Shown here: positions 17,285 to 24,988 of the stretch, in pieces
Layout of the letters: each line of letters opens with the position of its first letter
Numbering within the stretch: position 1 is the first letter of the stretch
Assembly (NCBI GenBank): GCA_963664085.2
Contig: CAXXLO010000002.1
Span: 4,650,001-4,714,000, forward strand
DNA: 64,000 nucleotides
Direction: 5' to 3'
From: Bin5 sp022821545
GTDB taxonomy: Bacteria; Chloroflexota; Anaerolineae; Caldilineales; Caldilineaceae
Made by a program: the position numbers and the translations under genes
Notes under the pieces: generated by a model
Databases searched by the model: none
What the model saw: the letters and a program-made list of their open reading frames with translations, nothing else
Told to the model about the DNA's origin: nothing

Positions 17285-17860
17285 ATGGCTCGCATGAAAA
17301 TCTTGTTGACGGAGGATGTTCCCTCCCTGGGTCTTGCCGGTGAAGTCCACACTGTGGCCAGAGGCTATGCCCGTAACTACCTTATCCCGCGCAGGGAAGC
17401 AATCATTGCGACCAGGGGCGCCTTGAAACAGGCCGAGGATATCCGTCAGGCTGCCATACGGAAGCGGGCGCAAGAGCGGTCGAACGCCGATGCCCAGGCA
17501 GAGGTGCTGAGCGGCCAGCAGCTGCTCTTTAACGTCAGGGCGGGTGAAAACGACCGCCTTTACGGTTCGATTACCACTTCGGACATCGCCGAAAGTCTTG
17601 AAGAAACGGTCGAATTCGAAGTGGACAGAAGGCGAATCGTCTTGAACCAGCCAATTCGGGAGCTGGGCCTATATGACGTGACGATGCGGCTGATGACTGA
17701 AGTAGAGGCTACATTTGCGGTTGCGGTAGTCCGGGAGGGCGAAGGATGGGCCGACGCCGAACAGAGGGAACGGGACCGGGAAGCCGCTGCCCAGGCGGAG
17801 GCCGAAGAGGAGGCAGTCGCCGAGCTGGTGGATGATGCCTCCGTTGCTGAAGAAGAATAG
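17285..17860 (+). CDS. rplI: 50S ribosomal protein L9
   Basis: A 191-residue L9. The N-terminal domain has the classic MKILLTEDVPSLGLAGEVHTV and GYARNYLIPR block, followed by the long connecting helix and the C-terminal domain (GENDRLYGSITTSDIAESL). It binds 23S rRNA at the base of the L1 stalk. Bacterial L9 is usually close to 150 residues; here an extra 40-residue acidic Glu/Ala-rich tail is present. The ribosome site is GAAGGAAAAATAAGCA-ATG. A strong terminator follows, so it appears to be transcribed alone, apart from rpsF/rpsR/dnaB, with which it often clusters. Confidence 0.97.
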   Translation: MARMKILLTEDVPSLGLAGEVHTVARGYARNYLIPRREAIIATRGALKQAEDIRQAAIRKRAQERSNADAQAEVLSGQQLLFNVRAGENDRLYGSITTSDIAESLEETVEFEVDRRRIVLNQPIRELGLYDVTMRLMTEVEATFAVAVVREGEGWADAEQRERDREAAAQAEAEEEAVAELVDDASVAEEE

Positions 17861-17920
17861 GGCCCGGAGACAGCCTGACCTGAACGGTCTCTCCTCGACA
17901 GAGAGTTCAGCATAATTGGC

Positions 17921-17951
17921 GGACAGGGCGTACGCCCTGTCCGTTTTTCTT
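17921..17951 (+). terminator. Rho-independent terminator of rplI
   Basis: A perfect 11-bp palindromic stem (17921-17931 with 17932-17942; an effective loop of a few bases forms from the central GCGTACGC) followed by GTTTTTCTTTT. Confidence 0.88.
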
Positions 17952-18086
17952 TTCGTCGGGGCTGAGGACCGAGTCCCCAACACGCAGCCCCGCCTCCCCC
18001 TCTCTCTCCTCACTACTCCCTCCTTGCCCCTCGCCTTTTCCAGCCAATTCAGATGCGATAGTTCCGCCACACCAGGCCGGTTTCAC

Positions 18087-18115
18087 TAGCCAGATTCGGG
18101 CATATCGGGTATAAT
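18087..18115 (+). promoter_or_regulatory. Promoter candidate for gyrA
   Basis: TAGCCA (18087-18092), a 17-bp spacer and a perfect TATAAT (18110-18115). The leader is about 104 nt. Confidence 0.6.
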
Positions 18116-18225
18116 AAATGGTGGCGAAAAGCCCGGACTTCGACCCGAAACGCAGGACAGAAACCTCCCCTTCGATCGACTGCGGAGGCCCCGAGAATAG
18201 ACGAAATAGTGGCGGGAGAACGTGA

Positions 18226-20859
18226 ATGAGTGAAGAGCCAAACGGCATGGACGGCGCAGCCCCTGGGGACAATGGAATGAGCGGCTTGCCGCAAGAACCT
18301 GCCGCCCTGAACGGGACGAATGGCAATGGCATGTTTGCCCAGAGCGTCGAGGAAGTCTCTATCGAAGACGAGATGCGCACCGCTTTTCTGGACTATGCGG
18401 TCAGCGTAATCGTCGCGCGGGCTCTGCCCGACGCCCGCGACGGACTGAAACCGGTTCACCGGCGCATCCTGTATGCCATGCACGATATGGGGTTGCGCGC
18501 CAACTCTTCCTATAAGAAGTCGGCCCGCATCGTCGGAGAGGTGCTGGGCAAGTATCATCCCCATAACGACCAGGCCGTCTACGATGCCCTGGCGCGTATG
18601 GCGCAGGAGTTCAGCCTCCGCTACCCCCTGGTGGACGGCCAGGGGAACTTCGGCTCCGTGGACGGGGACAGCCCGGCCGCGATGCGGTACACCGAGGCCA
18701 GGCTCGCGCAGCTGACCGAAATGCTGCTCCAGGACATCGAAATGGATACGGTCGACTGGGGACCGAATTTCGACGACAGCCTGGAGGAGCCCCTGGTCCT
18801 GCCTGGAAAACTGCCCAACATGCTGGTCAACGGCTCCAGCGGCATCGCCGTGGGCATGGCGACAAACATCCCTCCTCATAACCTGAATGAGATCTGCGAC
18901 GCCGTGGCCTTTGTCATCGACAACTGGGAGCGGCGGGAGCAGATCGGCCTGGAAGAGTTGATGGAGCTGGTGAAGGGGCCGGACTTCCCAACCGGCGGCG
19001 AGATTCTGGGGACGGAAGGGATTCGTCACGCCTTCGCCACCGGCCGCGGCCGCGTACTCGTGCGCGCCCGGACGCAGATTGAGGAGACGGACAGCGGCCG
19101 CTTCCGCATCATCGTCACAGAGATCCCTTACCAAATTAACAAGACGACACTGATTGAGCGCATCGCCGAGCTGGCCCGCTCTGGTCGTCTGGACAGCATA
19201 AGCGATCTGCGCGACGAGAGCGACCGCCGCGGCATGCGCATCGTCATTGAGTTGAAACGGGGCGCGTCGCCCAAAAAGGAGCAGAACCGCCTCTTCAAGT
19301 TCACGCCGCTGCAGTCCACCTTCAGCGTGAATGCCCTCTCCCTGCTGAACGGCAGACCGGTGACGCTGGGACTGCGGCGGGCACTCCTGATCTACATCGA
19401 CCACCGCTTTGAAGTGATCACGCGCCGCACCGAGTTTGATCTGACCAAGCAGCGCGAGCGCGCCCACGTCCTGGAAGGGCTGCGTATCGCCCTCCAGTTC
19501 CTCGACGAAGTTATCCAAACGATTCGCAATGCGGCCAGCGCCGAAGAGGCGCGCACACGCCTGGTGGAAAGATTCAGCCTGAGCCTTGTGCAGGCGCAGG
19601 CCATCCTCGACCTGCAGTTGAGGCGGCTGGCTGCCCTGGAGCGGCAGAAAATCGAAGATGAGTACCGGGAGGTCATGGAGCGCATCGCCTACCTGGAAGA
19701 CCTCCTTGCCAATCCCCCGAAAATTCGGGGCCTGATTCGCGACGATATCGTCGAAATGAAGGAGAAATACGGCGATGAACGGCGCACGGGGATCATACAT
19801 CACGTCAGCGGCGACTTCAGCGACGAGGACCTGATCCCGCAGGAAAACGTGTTGATCAGTTTCAGCGCCAACTCCTACATCAAGCGCATGGAGGCCGACA
19901 GCTTCCGCGCGCAGGGGCGCGGGGGACGCGGCGTAATCGGGATGACAACGCGAGGCGAGGACGTCGTTATGGACCTGCGCTTCGCCCGAACCCTGGACCA
20001 CATTCTCTTCTTTACGAACAAGGGAAGGGTCTACAGTAGCCGCGTCTACGAGCTGCCGGAGGGAAGCCGCACCTCCAAGGGAGCTCACATCGCCAACATT
20101 CTGACTCTCCAACCCGATGAACGGGTCACGACGATGTTGACCCTCGGCGACTTTGAGCAGGCCTCCTATATCACCCTTCTCACCCGTAAGTCGCGCATCA
20201 AACGGGTAAAGGCCTCTGTTCTTGCCAACGTACGTACGTCCGGCGTCATCGCAATGAACCTGGATCAGGACGACTCCCTGGAATGGGCTCAGTTGACCAA
20301 CGGCAACCAGGAATTCATTATAGTCACTCGCGGCGGCAAGGCGCTGCGGATGCGCGAGGACCAGGTTCGGGCCATGGGCCGCACGGCGGCCGGTGTCTGG
20401 GCGATGCGTCTGCGTGGCGACGACCTAGTCACGGGCTTCGACGTCGTGCGGCCGGGAGCGGACCTCTTTATTCTTCACGAACTGGGAAGCGGCAAACGTG
20501 TATCGTTAGAGGAGTACCCTCGCAAGAACCGATATACACAAGGTGTTTGGTCGACGGTTCATAAGAGGCTTGGCGAGTTGGGCCCTATAATTGCGGCGCG
20601 GGTCGTCAACGTTGAGGATCAGATAACCGCAATCACCGGCAACGGCATCGTGTTGCGAACCGCCGTCTCGGGTATCAGCCACATGGGGCGCCCTGCCATG
20701 GGTGTGCGCATCGTAAATCTCGACGAAGGAGATACCGTGGCGGCCCTGGCCGTGCTCAGACACGAAGACCTGGTTCGCAAGGTTGAAGGCACTGAAGCGG
20801 ATGGAGACGGAACCGCCGAGGCCGCAGCCGGTTCCCCGACCGTTGCAGTAGCCGATTAA
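18226..20859 (+). CDS. gyrA: DNA gyrase subunit A
   Basis: An 877-residue type IIA topoisomerase A subunit. After a 40-residue Gly/Asn-rich N-terminal extension the winged-helix core begins (EVSIEDEMRTAFLDYAVSVIV). The catalytic Tyr lies in AAMRYTEARL. The C-terminal beta-pinwheel has a GyrA box (QGRGGRGVIG), which marks it as gyrase rather than topoisomerase IV. The quinolone-resistance region reads GKYHPHNDQAVYDALARMAQ; compared with E. coli GKYHPHGDSAVYD, positions 81 and 83 are Asn and Gln while Asp87 is kept. gyrB is not in the window. The next gene follows 17 bp downstream, so the two may be co-transcribed. Confidence 0.96.
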   Translation: MSEEPNGMDGAAPGDNGMSGLPQEPAALNGTNGNGMFAQSVEEVSIEDEMRTAFLDYAVSVIVARALPDARDGLKPVHRRILYAMHDMGLRANSSYKKSARIVGEVLGKYHPHNDQAVYDALARMAQEFSLRYPLVDGQGNFGSVDGDSPAAMRYTEARLAQLTEMLLQDIEMDTVDWGPNFDDSLEEPLVLPGKLPNMLVNGSSGIAVGMATNIPPHNLNEICDAVAFVIDNWERREQIGLEELMELVKGPDFPTGGEILGTEGIRHAFATGRGRVLVRARTQIEETDSGRFRIIVTEIPYQINKTTLIERIAELARSGRLDSISDLRDESDRRGMRIVIELKRGASPKKEQNRLFKFTPLQSTFSVNALSLLNGRPVTLGLRRALLIYIDHRFEVITRRTEFDLTKQRERAHVLEGLRIALQFLDEVIQTIRNAASAEEARTRLVERFSLSLVQAQAILDLQLRRLAALERQKIEDEYREVMERIAYLEDLLANPPKIRGLIRDDIVEMKEKYGDERRTGIIHHVSGDFSDEDLIPQENVLISFSANSYIKRMEADSFRAQGRGGRGVIGMTTRGEDVVMDLRFARTLDHILFFTNKGRVYSSRVYELPEGSRTSKGAHIANILTLQPDERVTTMLTLGDFEQASYITLLTRKSRIKRVKASVLANVRTSGVIAMNLDQDDSLEWAQLTNGNQEFIIVTRGGKALRMREDQVRAMGRTAAGVWAMRLRGDDLVTGFDVVRPGADLFILHELGSGKRVSLEEYPRKNRYTQGVWSTVHKRLGELGPIIAARVVNVEDQITAITGNGIVLRTAVSGISHMGRPAMGVRIVNLDEGDTVAALAVLRHEDLVRKVEGTEADGDGTAEAAAGSPTVAVAD

Positions 20860-20876
20860 TCAGGGAGGTGCCGCTA

Positions 20877-22316
20877 ATGTCCGACCTTCGTTCGCTGCTG
20901 GACAGCGAACCCGGGCCGCGCCTCGCATTTTTGCCCAGCCCCAACCCGGACTCTCTCGCAGAGACGCTCGTCGCCTTCGCCAATGGCGAAGGCGGTTCGG
21001 TCGTATTGGGAATCGATCCGGATATCGGCCAGGCCGATCATTTGGTGGGTGACGAAGCGGAAGGCGTTTTGCGATCAGCGCTGGCGCTGTGCCGCCCGCC
21101 TATGCGCACCGAGTGGCAGCAGGAGGAGACGCAGAACGGCGCCGTGATCATGCTGCGGGTTGATCGCAGCAGTGAGCTGCACGTCCTTTCTGACGGTCGG
21201 GCGTTGGTGCGCCGCGGCAGTGAAAACCGTCCACTCAGCCCGTCGGAACTGGAGATGCTGGTTGGGAATCGAGCGATGGGGGAGTTTGAAACAGAGGAGG
21301 TCCCAGGCTCGACGCGAGAGGACCTGGACGAAGACGTAATCGACGAGTATCTCGAAAAGAGACAGCAGCGCAATCCCCGCGGCACTCTACTGCCCAAAAA
21401 CAGACTGCTCCAGCAGATCGGCGCGATTGGCGCCGGCGGGACCCCGACAGTGAGCGGCATGCTCCTGTTCGGAAAGGAGCCCCAACTGTTTCTTCCCCAT
21501 GGGCGGGCGGTATTTGTAAAGTTTGACGATGGCCCGGCCGCTTTCAAAACGGAGGAGAGAGCAAGGCTCTCCCAGGCAACCGGCTCCGAGGCGTCTGTGT
21601 ACCTGGAGAGCGACCCGCGTTCCTTCGGCTATGGACGCCGCGAAGAGATCACCGGGCCGCTGGCACGAATTGTCGAACGCGGCTGGCGAGTCATCTGGGA
21701 AGAGATGGGCAAGAAGGCTGTCGTAAAGGGTTTGCAGCGGGAAGATCAGACGGAATACCCCCCTTTTGCAGTCCGTGAAGCGCTTGTCAACGCAGTCTGC
21801 CACCGGGACTATCGCCTTCGCGGCAGCAGCGTTGAGATTCACATGCGGCAGGACAGCCTTGAAATCATCAGTCCCGGCGGCCTGCCGGCCTACATAACCG
21901 TCGAGAACATCGTCGAGGAGCATTACAGCCGCAACCCGCGTCTCGTCAACGGTCTTTACCAATGGGGTTATATCGAGGAGCTGGGTCTGGGCGTTGACCG
22001 TATGATCGAGGACATGCTGGCGGCCGGCCATCCGCCTCCGCTCTTCGATGCCAAGAGCCATCGCTTCTCAGTCACGTTGCAGAATCGCAAAGACCTGGAA
22101 AAGATCATCCCTGAATGGGAACAGCACATGAACGAGCGCCAGCTCAAGGCAATGCAATTTGTGCAGTCCAACGGCAGCATAAGCAATGGCGATTACCGGC
22201 AGTTGTGTTCCCATGTGGGCGCCGAAACCTTGCGGCTGGACCTGGTTGACCTGGTGAACAAGAAGCTGCTCCTCAAGATTGGCGACAAACGCGGGACCCG
22301 TTACATTCTCAGATAG
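20877..22316 (+). CDS. AlbA_2 / RecG-like ATP-binding regulator
   Basis: A 479-residue protein. The N-terminal AlbA_2 (Schlafen-like) domain has ETLVAFANGEGGSVVLGID. The C-terminal HATPase_c_4-type region has REALVNAVCHRDYRLRGSSVEI, LEIISPGGLP, SRNPRLVNGLYQWGYIE and LGLGVDRM. Such proteins are often annotated as RecG-like or putative transcriptional regulators; they lack helicase motifs. A winged-helix-like C-terminus (NERQLKAMQFVQSNGSISNGDYRQL) may bind DNA. ATG 20877 is chosen for the GGGAGGTG ribosome site just upstream. It follows gyrA by 17 bp; whether the link to gyrase is functional is unknown. Confidence 0.8.
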   Translation: MSDLRSLLDSEPGPRLAFLPSPNPDSLAETLVAFANGEGGSVVLGIDPDIGQADHLVGDEAEGVLRSALALCRPPMRTEWQQEETQNGAVIMLRVDRSSELHVLSDGRALVRRGSENRPLSPSELEMLVGNRAMGEFETEEVPGSTREDLDEDVIDEYLEKRQQRNPRGTLLPKNRLLQQIGAIGAGGTPTVSGMLLFGKEPQLFLPHGRAVFVKFDDGPAAFKTEERARLSQATGSEASVYLESDPRSFGYGRREEITGPLARIVERGWRVIWEEMGKKAVVKGLQREDQTEYPPFAVREALVNAVCHRDYRLRGSSVEIHMRQDSLEIISPGGLPAYITVENIVEEHYSRNPRLVNGLYQWGYIEELGLGVDRMIEDMLAAGHPPPLFDAKSHRFSVTLQNRKDLEKIIPEWEQHMNERQLKAMQFVQSNGSISNGDYRQLCSHVGAETLRLDLVDLVNKKLLLKIGDKRGTRYILR

Positions 22317-22399
22317 CGGCTCCATTTGGGATAGTTGGGTTATTCATTTGGGATAAACGGGGTGGTTCGAGAGGATAAGCCGGGTATATCCTGGCTCGA

Positions 22400-22429
22400 T
22401 TGTCCGCCTTTCAAGTGGAGTGATATAAT
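22400..22429 (+). promoter_or_regulatory. Promoter candidate for lepB
   Basis: TTGTCC (22400-22405), an 18-bp spacer and a perfect TATAAT (22424-22429). Transcription would begin near 22436, only about 17 nt before the ATG at 22453. Confidence 0.6.
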
Positions 22430-22452
22430 TTACATACGTTCCTGCCCCTGGG

Positions 22453-23301
22453 ATGGGGCGTCTATGCTACGAAATCGGACCCAAGCCATTGCGCCAAGAT
22501 AATAAAGACCCGCAGGTAGTGGAGACCGAATCCGAATTGCCGGCCCAAAGCGACCCCGACTCGGCTCCACCACCTGAGAACGACCTCACATCTGCGGACC
22601 AGCTGTTGTCCCGGCCCACGATCGAACGAGGAACTGAACCGTCTCTGCCTGGCCCAAATTCCATGGCGACTGCCGTCCCAACCGGAGGAGCAGTGCCTGT
22701 GGGCGACGGGCAAGCCGTCTTTCCAGCCGAACAAGGTGACGAAGAGCCTGCCGGTTTCAAATCACTGCTGCGGGAGACGCTGGAGACCGTCATCCTGGCG
22801 GTCCTCATTTTTCTAGTCATCCGCACCCTGGTGCAGAACTATCGCATCGAAGGGCAGTCGATGGAGCCGAACTTCCAGCACGGTCAGTACCTGCTCGTCA
22901 ACAAATTGGCCTATCGATTGGGGGACTATAGTCGTGGAGACGTCATCGTCTTCCACTACCCCAATAACCCGTCTCAGGACTACATCAAGCGAGTGATCGG
23001 GTTGCCGGGGGATACGATTGAGTTTCGAGATGGGGTCTTGATTGTAAATGGGCTGAACGTCGCTGAACCCTACGACCAGGTCCCGATCGCACGAGACATT
23101 CAGGCGCAGACAGTCGCGCCCGGTTTCTTGTATGTTTTGGGAGACAACCGCCCCGCGTCGTCTGACACGCGCACTTGGGGACAGCTGTCGCAAGAATTTG
23201 TTATTGGCAAGGCCTGGTTTGCCATTTGGCCGGTCACAGACGCAGGACCGGTGGCGCACCCGCCAATAGAACTGGGTCCGGCGCTGGAACAGTCCCCCTA
23301 G
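22453..23301 (+). CDS. lepB: Signal peptidase I
   Basis: A 282-residue S26A signal peptidase. A long Pro/Glu-rich cytoplasmic N-terminus (about 100 residues) precedes a single membrane helix (TVILAVLIFLVIRTLV). The catalytic Ser is in IEGQSMEPNF and the general-base Lys in YIKRVIGLPGD; box E GDNRPASSDTRTWG is present. It cleaves signal peptides of exported proteins on the outer face of the membrane. The start is uncertain because no clear Shine-Dalgarno precedes ATG 22453; the nearby promoter leaves only a short leader. Many exported lipoproteins and signal-peptide proteins in this window are potential substrates of the secretion machinery. Confidence 0.93.
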   Translation: MGRLCYEIGPKPLRQDNKDPQVVETESELPAQSDPDSAPPPENDLTSADQLLSRPTIERGTEPSLPGPNSMATAVPTGGAVPVGDGQAVFPAEQGDEEPAGFKSLLRETLETVILAVLIFLVIRTLVQNYRIEGQSMEPNFQHGQYLLVNKLAYRLGDYSRGDVIVFHYPNNPSQDYIKRVIGLPGDTIEFRDGVLIVNGLNVAEPYDQVPIARDIQAQTVAPGFLYVLGDNRPASSDTRTWGQLSQEFVIGKAWFAIWPVTDAGPVAHPPIELGPALEQSP

Positions 23302-23435
23302 TTTGTCCGGTCCGCAACCAAACTGCGTAGATCCGCTTCGTTCTGCGCGGCGATGCCCGGTTGTTCACGGAGGTTGGCGTTACTGCTACGGAAGCAGCAA
23401 TCAGGAAGGTCTGAGGACGAACCGGGAGAATTCGA

Positions 23436-23714
23436 ATGGCACAGGGCAGGGTCAGAGATTTCCTTATTCTAATCGGTCATACGTGGATGTGCATGGACTG
23501 TCGCAGGAAGCTTCTCGAGGACCCGGAGGGGACCCTCATCGGCCACAAACTTAGCGAATTCGAACGGGAAAGGATCATGAATTTGACCGATAGCTCCTAC
23601 CGCACAATGATGGACTTGGAGGCCGCTACCGGTCTTACTGCTGACGAAGTTTCGCTCGCGGTTGATCATCCTCGCTCGCGTCTGCGTCATTTGGGCACAC
23701 GTGTGCGAGGGTAG
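23436..23714 (+). CDS. Small CxxC protein of unknown function
   Basis: A 92-residue protein starting at ATG 23436 after CGGGAGAATTCGA. The N-terminus has WMCMDCRRKLLEDP with one CxxC pair; the rest looks helical (ERERIMNLTDSSYRTMMDLEAATGLTADEVSLAVDHPRSRLRHL). The C-terminal part resembles a small helical DNA-binding or regulatory unit but no family is recognised. It lies between lepB and the YbjN-like gene on the same strand. Confidence 0.6.
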   Translation: MAQGRVRDFLILIGHTWMCMDCRRKLLEDPEGTLIGHKLSEFERERIMNLTDSSYRTMMDLEAATGLTADEVSLAVDHPRSRLRHLGTRVRG

Positions 23715-23745
23715 AATTTAGGCGGCGCCACGCGTACGGCCTTCG

Positions 23746-24171
23746 ATGAGTCAGCAACCGGTGGACATTCCAGCGCTGTTTGACCGTTACGAGTGGGGTT
23801 TTGAAACGGTCGAGGCCGGTATCTGGCGCAGTACCTTCGCCGACGAACAGGACGAAGAGTATGATCTCTATGTGGCGGCCGGAGAAGAATACCTGCACTT
23901 CGCCGTCACGCCCCTTACGCCTCTTCCCGCGCCGGAGTGCAGAGAGAGGCTGACGTCGCTCCTGCTGGACCTGAATCAGTCGATGCGCCTCGTCCGTTTC
24001 GCTACGGACGGCGATGGCGACGTCTCACTCCTGGCCGATCTGCCGCTGGCCGCCCTTTCCTTTACCCTCTTTGCCGCGACAATGGATGCCCTTGTCCACT
24101 ACACTCGCGAACTGGCCGCCCCCCTGTCCAGGACTGCCACCGACCCTCACTTTGAAATGTCAGCCCCGTAG
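23746..24171 (+). CDS. YbjN-like (type III chaperone fold) protein
   Basis: A 141-residue soluble acidic protein. The pattern of an N-terminal helix and strand (FDRYEWGFETVEAGIWRSTF), central strands (DLYVAAGEEYLHFAVTPL) and a C-terminal helical pair (LSFTLFAATMDALVHYTREL) matches the YbjN/CesT-like fold. Members are small regulators or chaperone-like proteins of unclear function. It lies 30 bp upstream of the menorin-like gene and is probably co-transcribed with it. Confidence 0.6.
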   Translation: MSQQPVDIPALFDRYEWGFETVEAGIWRSTFADEQDEEYDLYVAAGEEYLHFAVTPLTPLPAPECRERLTSLLLDLNQSMRLVRFATDGDGDVSLLADLPLAALSFTLFAATMDALVHYTRELAAPLSRTATDPHFEMSAP

Positions 24172-24201
24172 CAAGAGGACCGCCCGGAGAAGGAGACTGT
24201 C

Positions 24202-24951
24202 ATGCCCCTCGCGCTCGCCGCCCGCTGGCAGCCGATCATGGAGGCGCTGGGTGTCAAACGTCCTGGCGACGTCGGTTGGATTCACGGCGCCAACAGCTCG
24301 CAGGCCCTGCTTGGCGCGTTGTCCGACCCGAACGTCCACTTCATTGAGGGCGACATCTCGGTTGTCGGCGAAGAGATCATAATGGCCCATCCTCCGGTCA
24401 CTGAGAGTGACCTGGGCTTTGAGAACTGGCTGGACCTGACCATCGACGCGGGGAAAGGCGCGAAACTTGACTTCAAGTCGCCTGAAGCGGTTACCCACTG
24501 TCTGAACTACGCCGCGCAGCATGCACACGGCAAGATTCCGCTGTGTGTCAATGCCGACGTCTTGGCCGGCCCGGGGGGCGGCAAGCCCGTCTTCAAGCCG
24601 GACCAGTTTACGGGCTTGTGCAATCGTGTCCTGCCCCAGGCGTTTCTTTCGCTCGGCTGGACCGTAGAAGAAGGAGAATCAGGCTATACGAAGGAGATGA
24701 TTGACGAAATGCTCAGCCTTCTGGTCGAAGACGAAGCATCGGTCTCTCTCTGTTTCCATGCCGGATACTTGCGCAACGCGTGGGCCCGTTTGGAGAAGAT
24801 CCTGGAGGAGACTGACTGCACCTTTACCATCTGGGGCAGGATCGATGACCGGGGGCTCCTCTCATGGATCCGGGCCAGCACGCCTCCCGGACGTTGCTTC
24901 TATGACGTACAGTGGCAGGACGGAACCCAGATACACATGGCCTCCCAATAG
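24202..24951 (+). CDS. Menorin/FAM151 (DUF2181) family protein
   Basis: A 249-residue protein recognisable by GWIHGANSSQALLGAL, FIEGDISVVGEEIIMAHPP, SDLGFENWLDLTI and GKGAKLDFKSPEAV. These match the FAM151/menorin family (DUF2181), a branch of the phosphodiesterase TIM-barrel fold related to glycerophosphodiester phosphodiesterases. The metal-ligand positions E-x-D (EGD), the H in MAHPP and the KLDFKS strand are kept. In animals menorin acts in neuron morphogenesis; bacterial members are uncharacterised. It has no signal peptide, so it is probably cytoplasmic. The ribosome site GGAGAAGGAGA is very strong. It ends 37 bp from the convergent sulfatase gene. Confidence 0.8.
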   Translation: MPLALAARWQPIMEALGVKRPGDVGWIHGANSSQALLGALSDPNVHFIEGDISVVGEEIIMAHPPVTESDLGFENWLDLTIDAGKGAKLDFKSPEAVTHCLNYAAQHAHGKIPLCVNADVLAGPGGGKPVFKPDQFTGLCNRVLPQAFLSLGWTVEEGESGYTKEMIDEMLSLLVEDEASVSLCFHAGYLRNAWARLEKILEETDCTFTIWGRIDDRGLLSWIRASTPPGRCFYDVQWQDGTQIHMASQ

Positions 24952-24988
24952 GCCGCGCCAATAGACCGGTGGAGTGAGGCCGCCGCCC

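Larger units (their letters stand above)
17861..18225. other. Intergenic region rplI-gyrA
   Basis: A 365-bp gap. In order it holds the rplI terminator, a pyrimidine-rich tract (about 17985-18040) similar to those near 8450 and 48440, the gyrA promoter candidate, and a leader of about 100 nt ending in GCGGGAGAACGTGA-ATG. Confidence 0.6.

Noticed and set aside
18049..20112. Long open frame on the minus strand antisense to gyrA (687 codons)
   Set aside because: It mirrors the gyrA codons of a GC-rich gene, has no recognisable domain and no ribosome site; gyrA itself is certain.
22355..22390. tRNA T-loop-like GGTTCGA near 22363
   Set aside because: No acceptor, anticodon or D arm can be formed around it.
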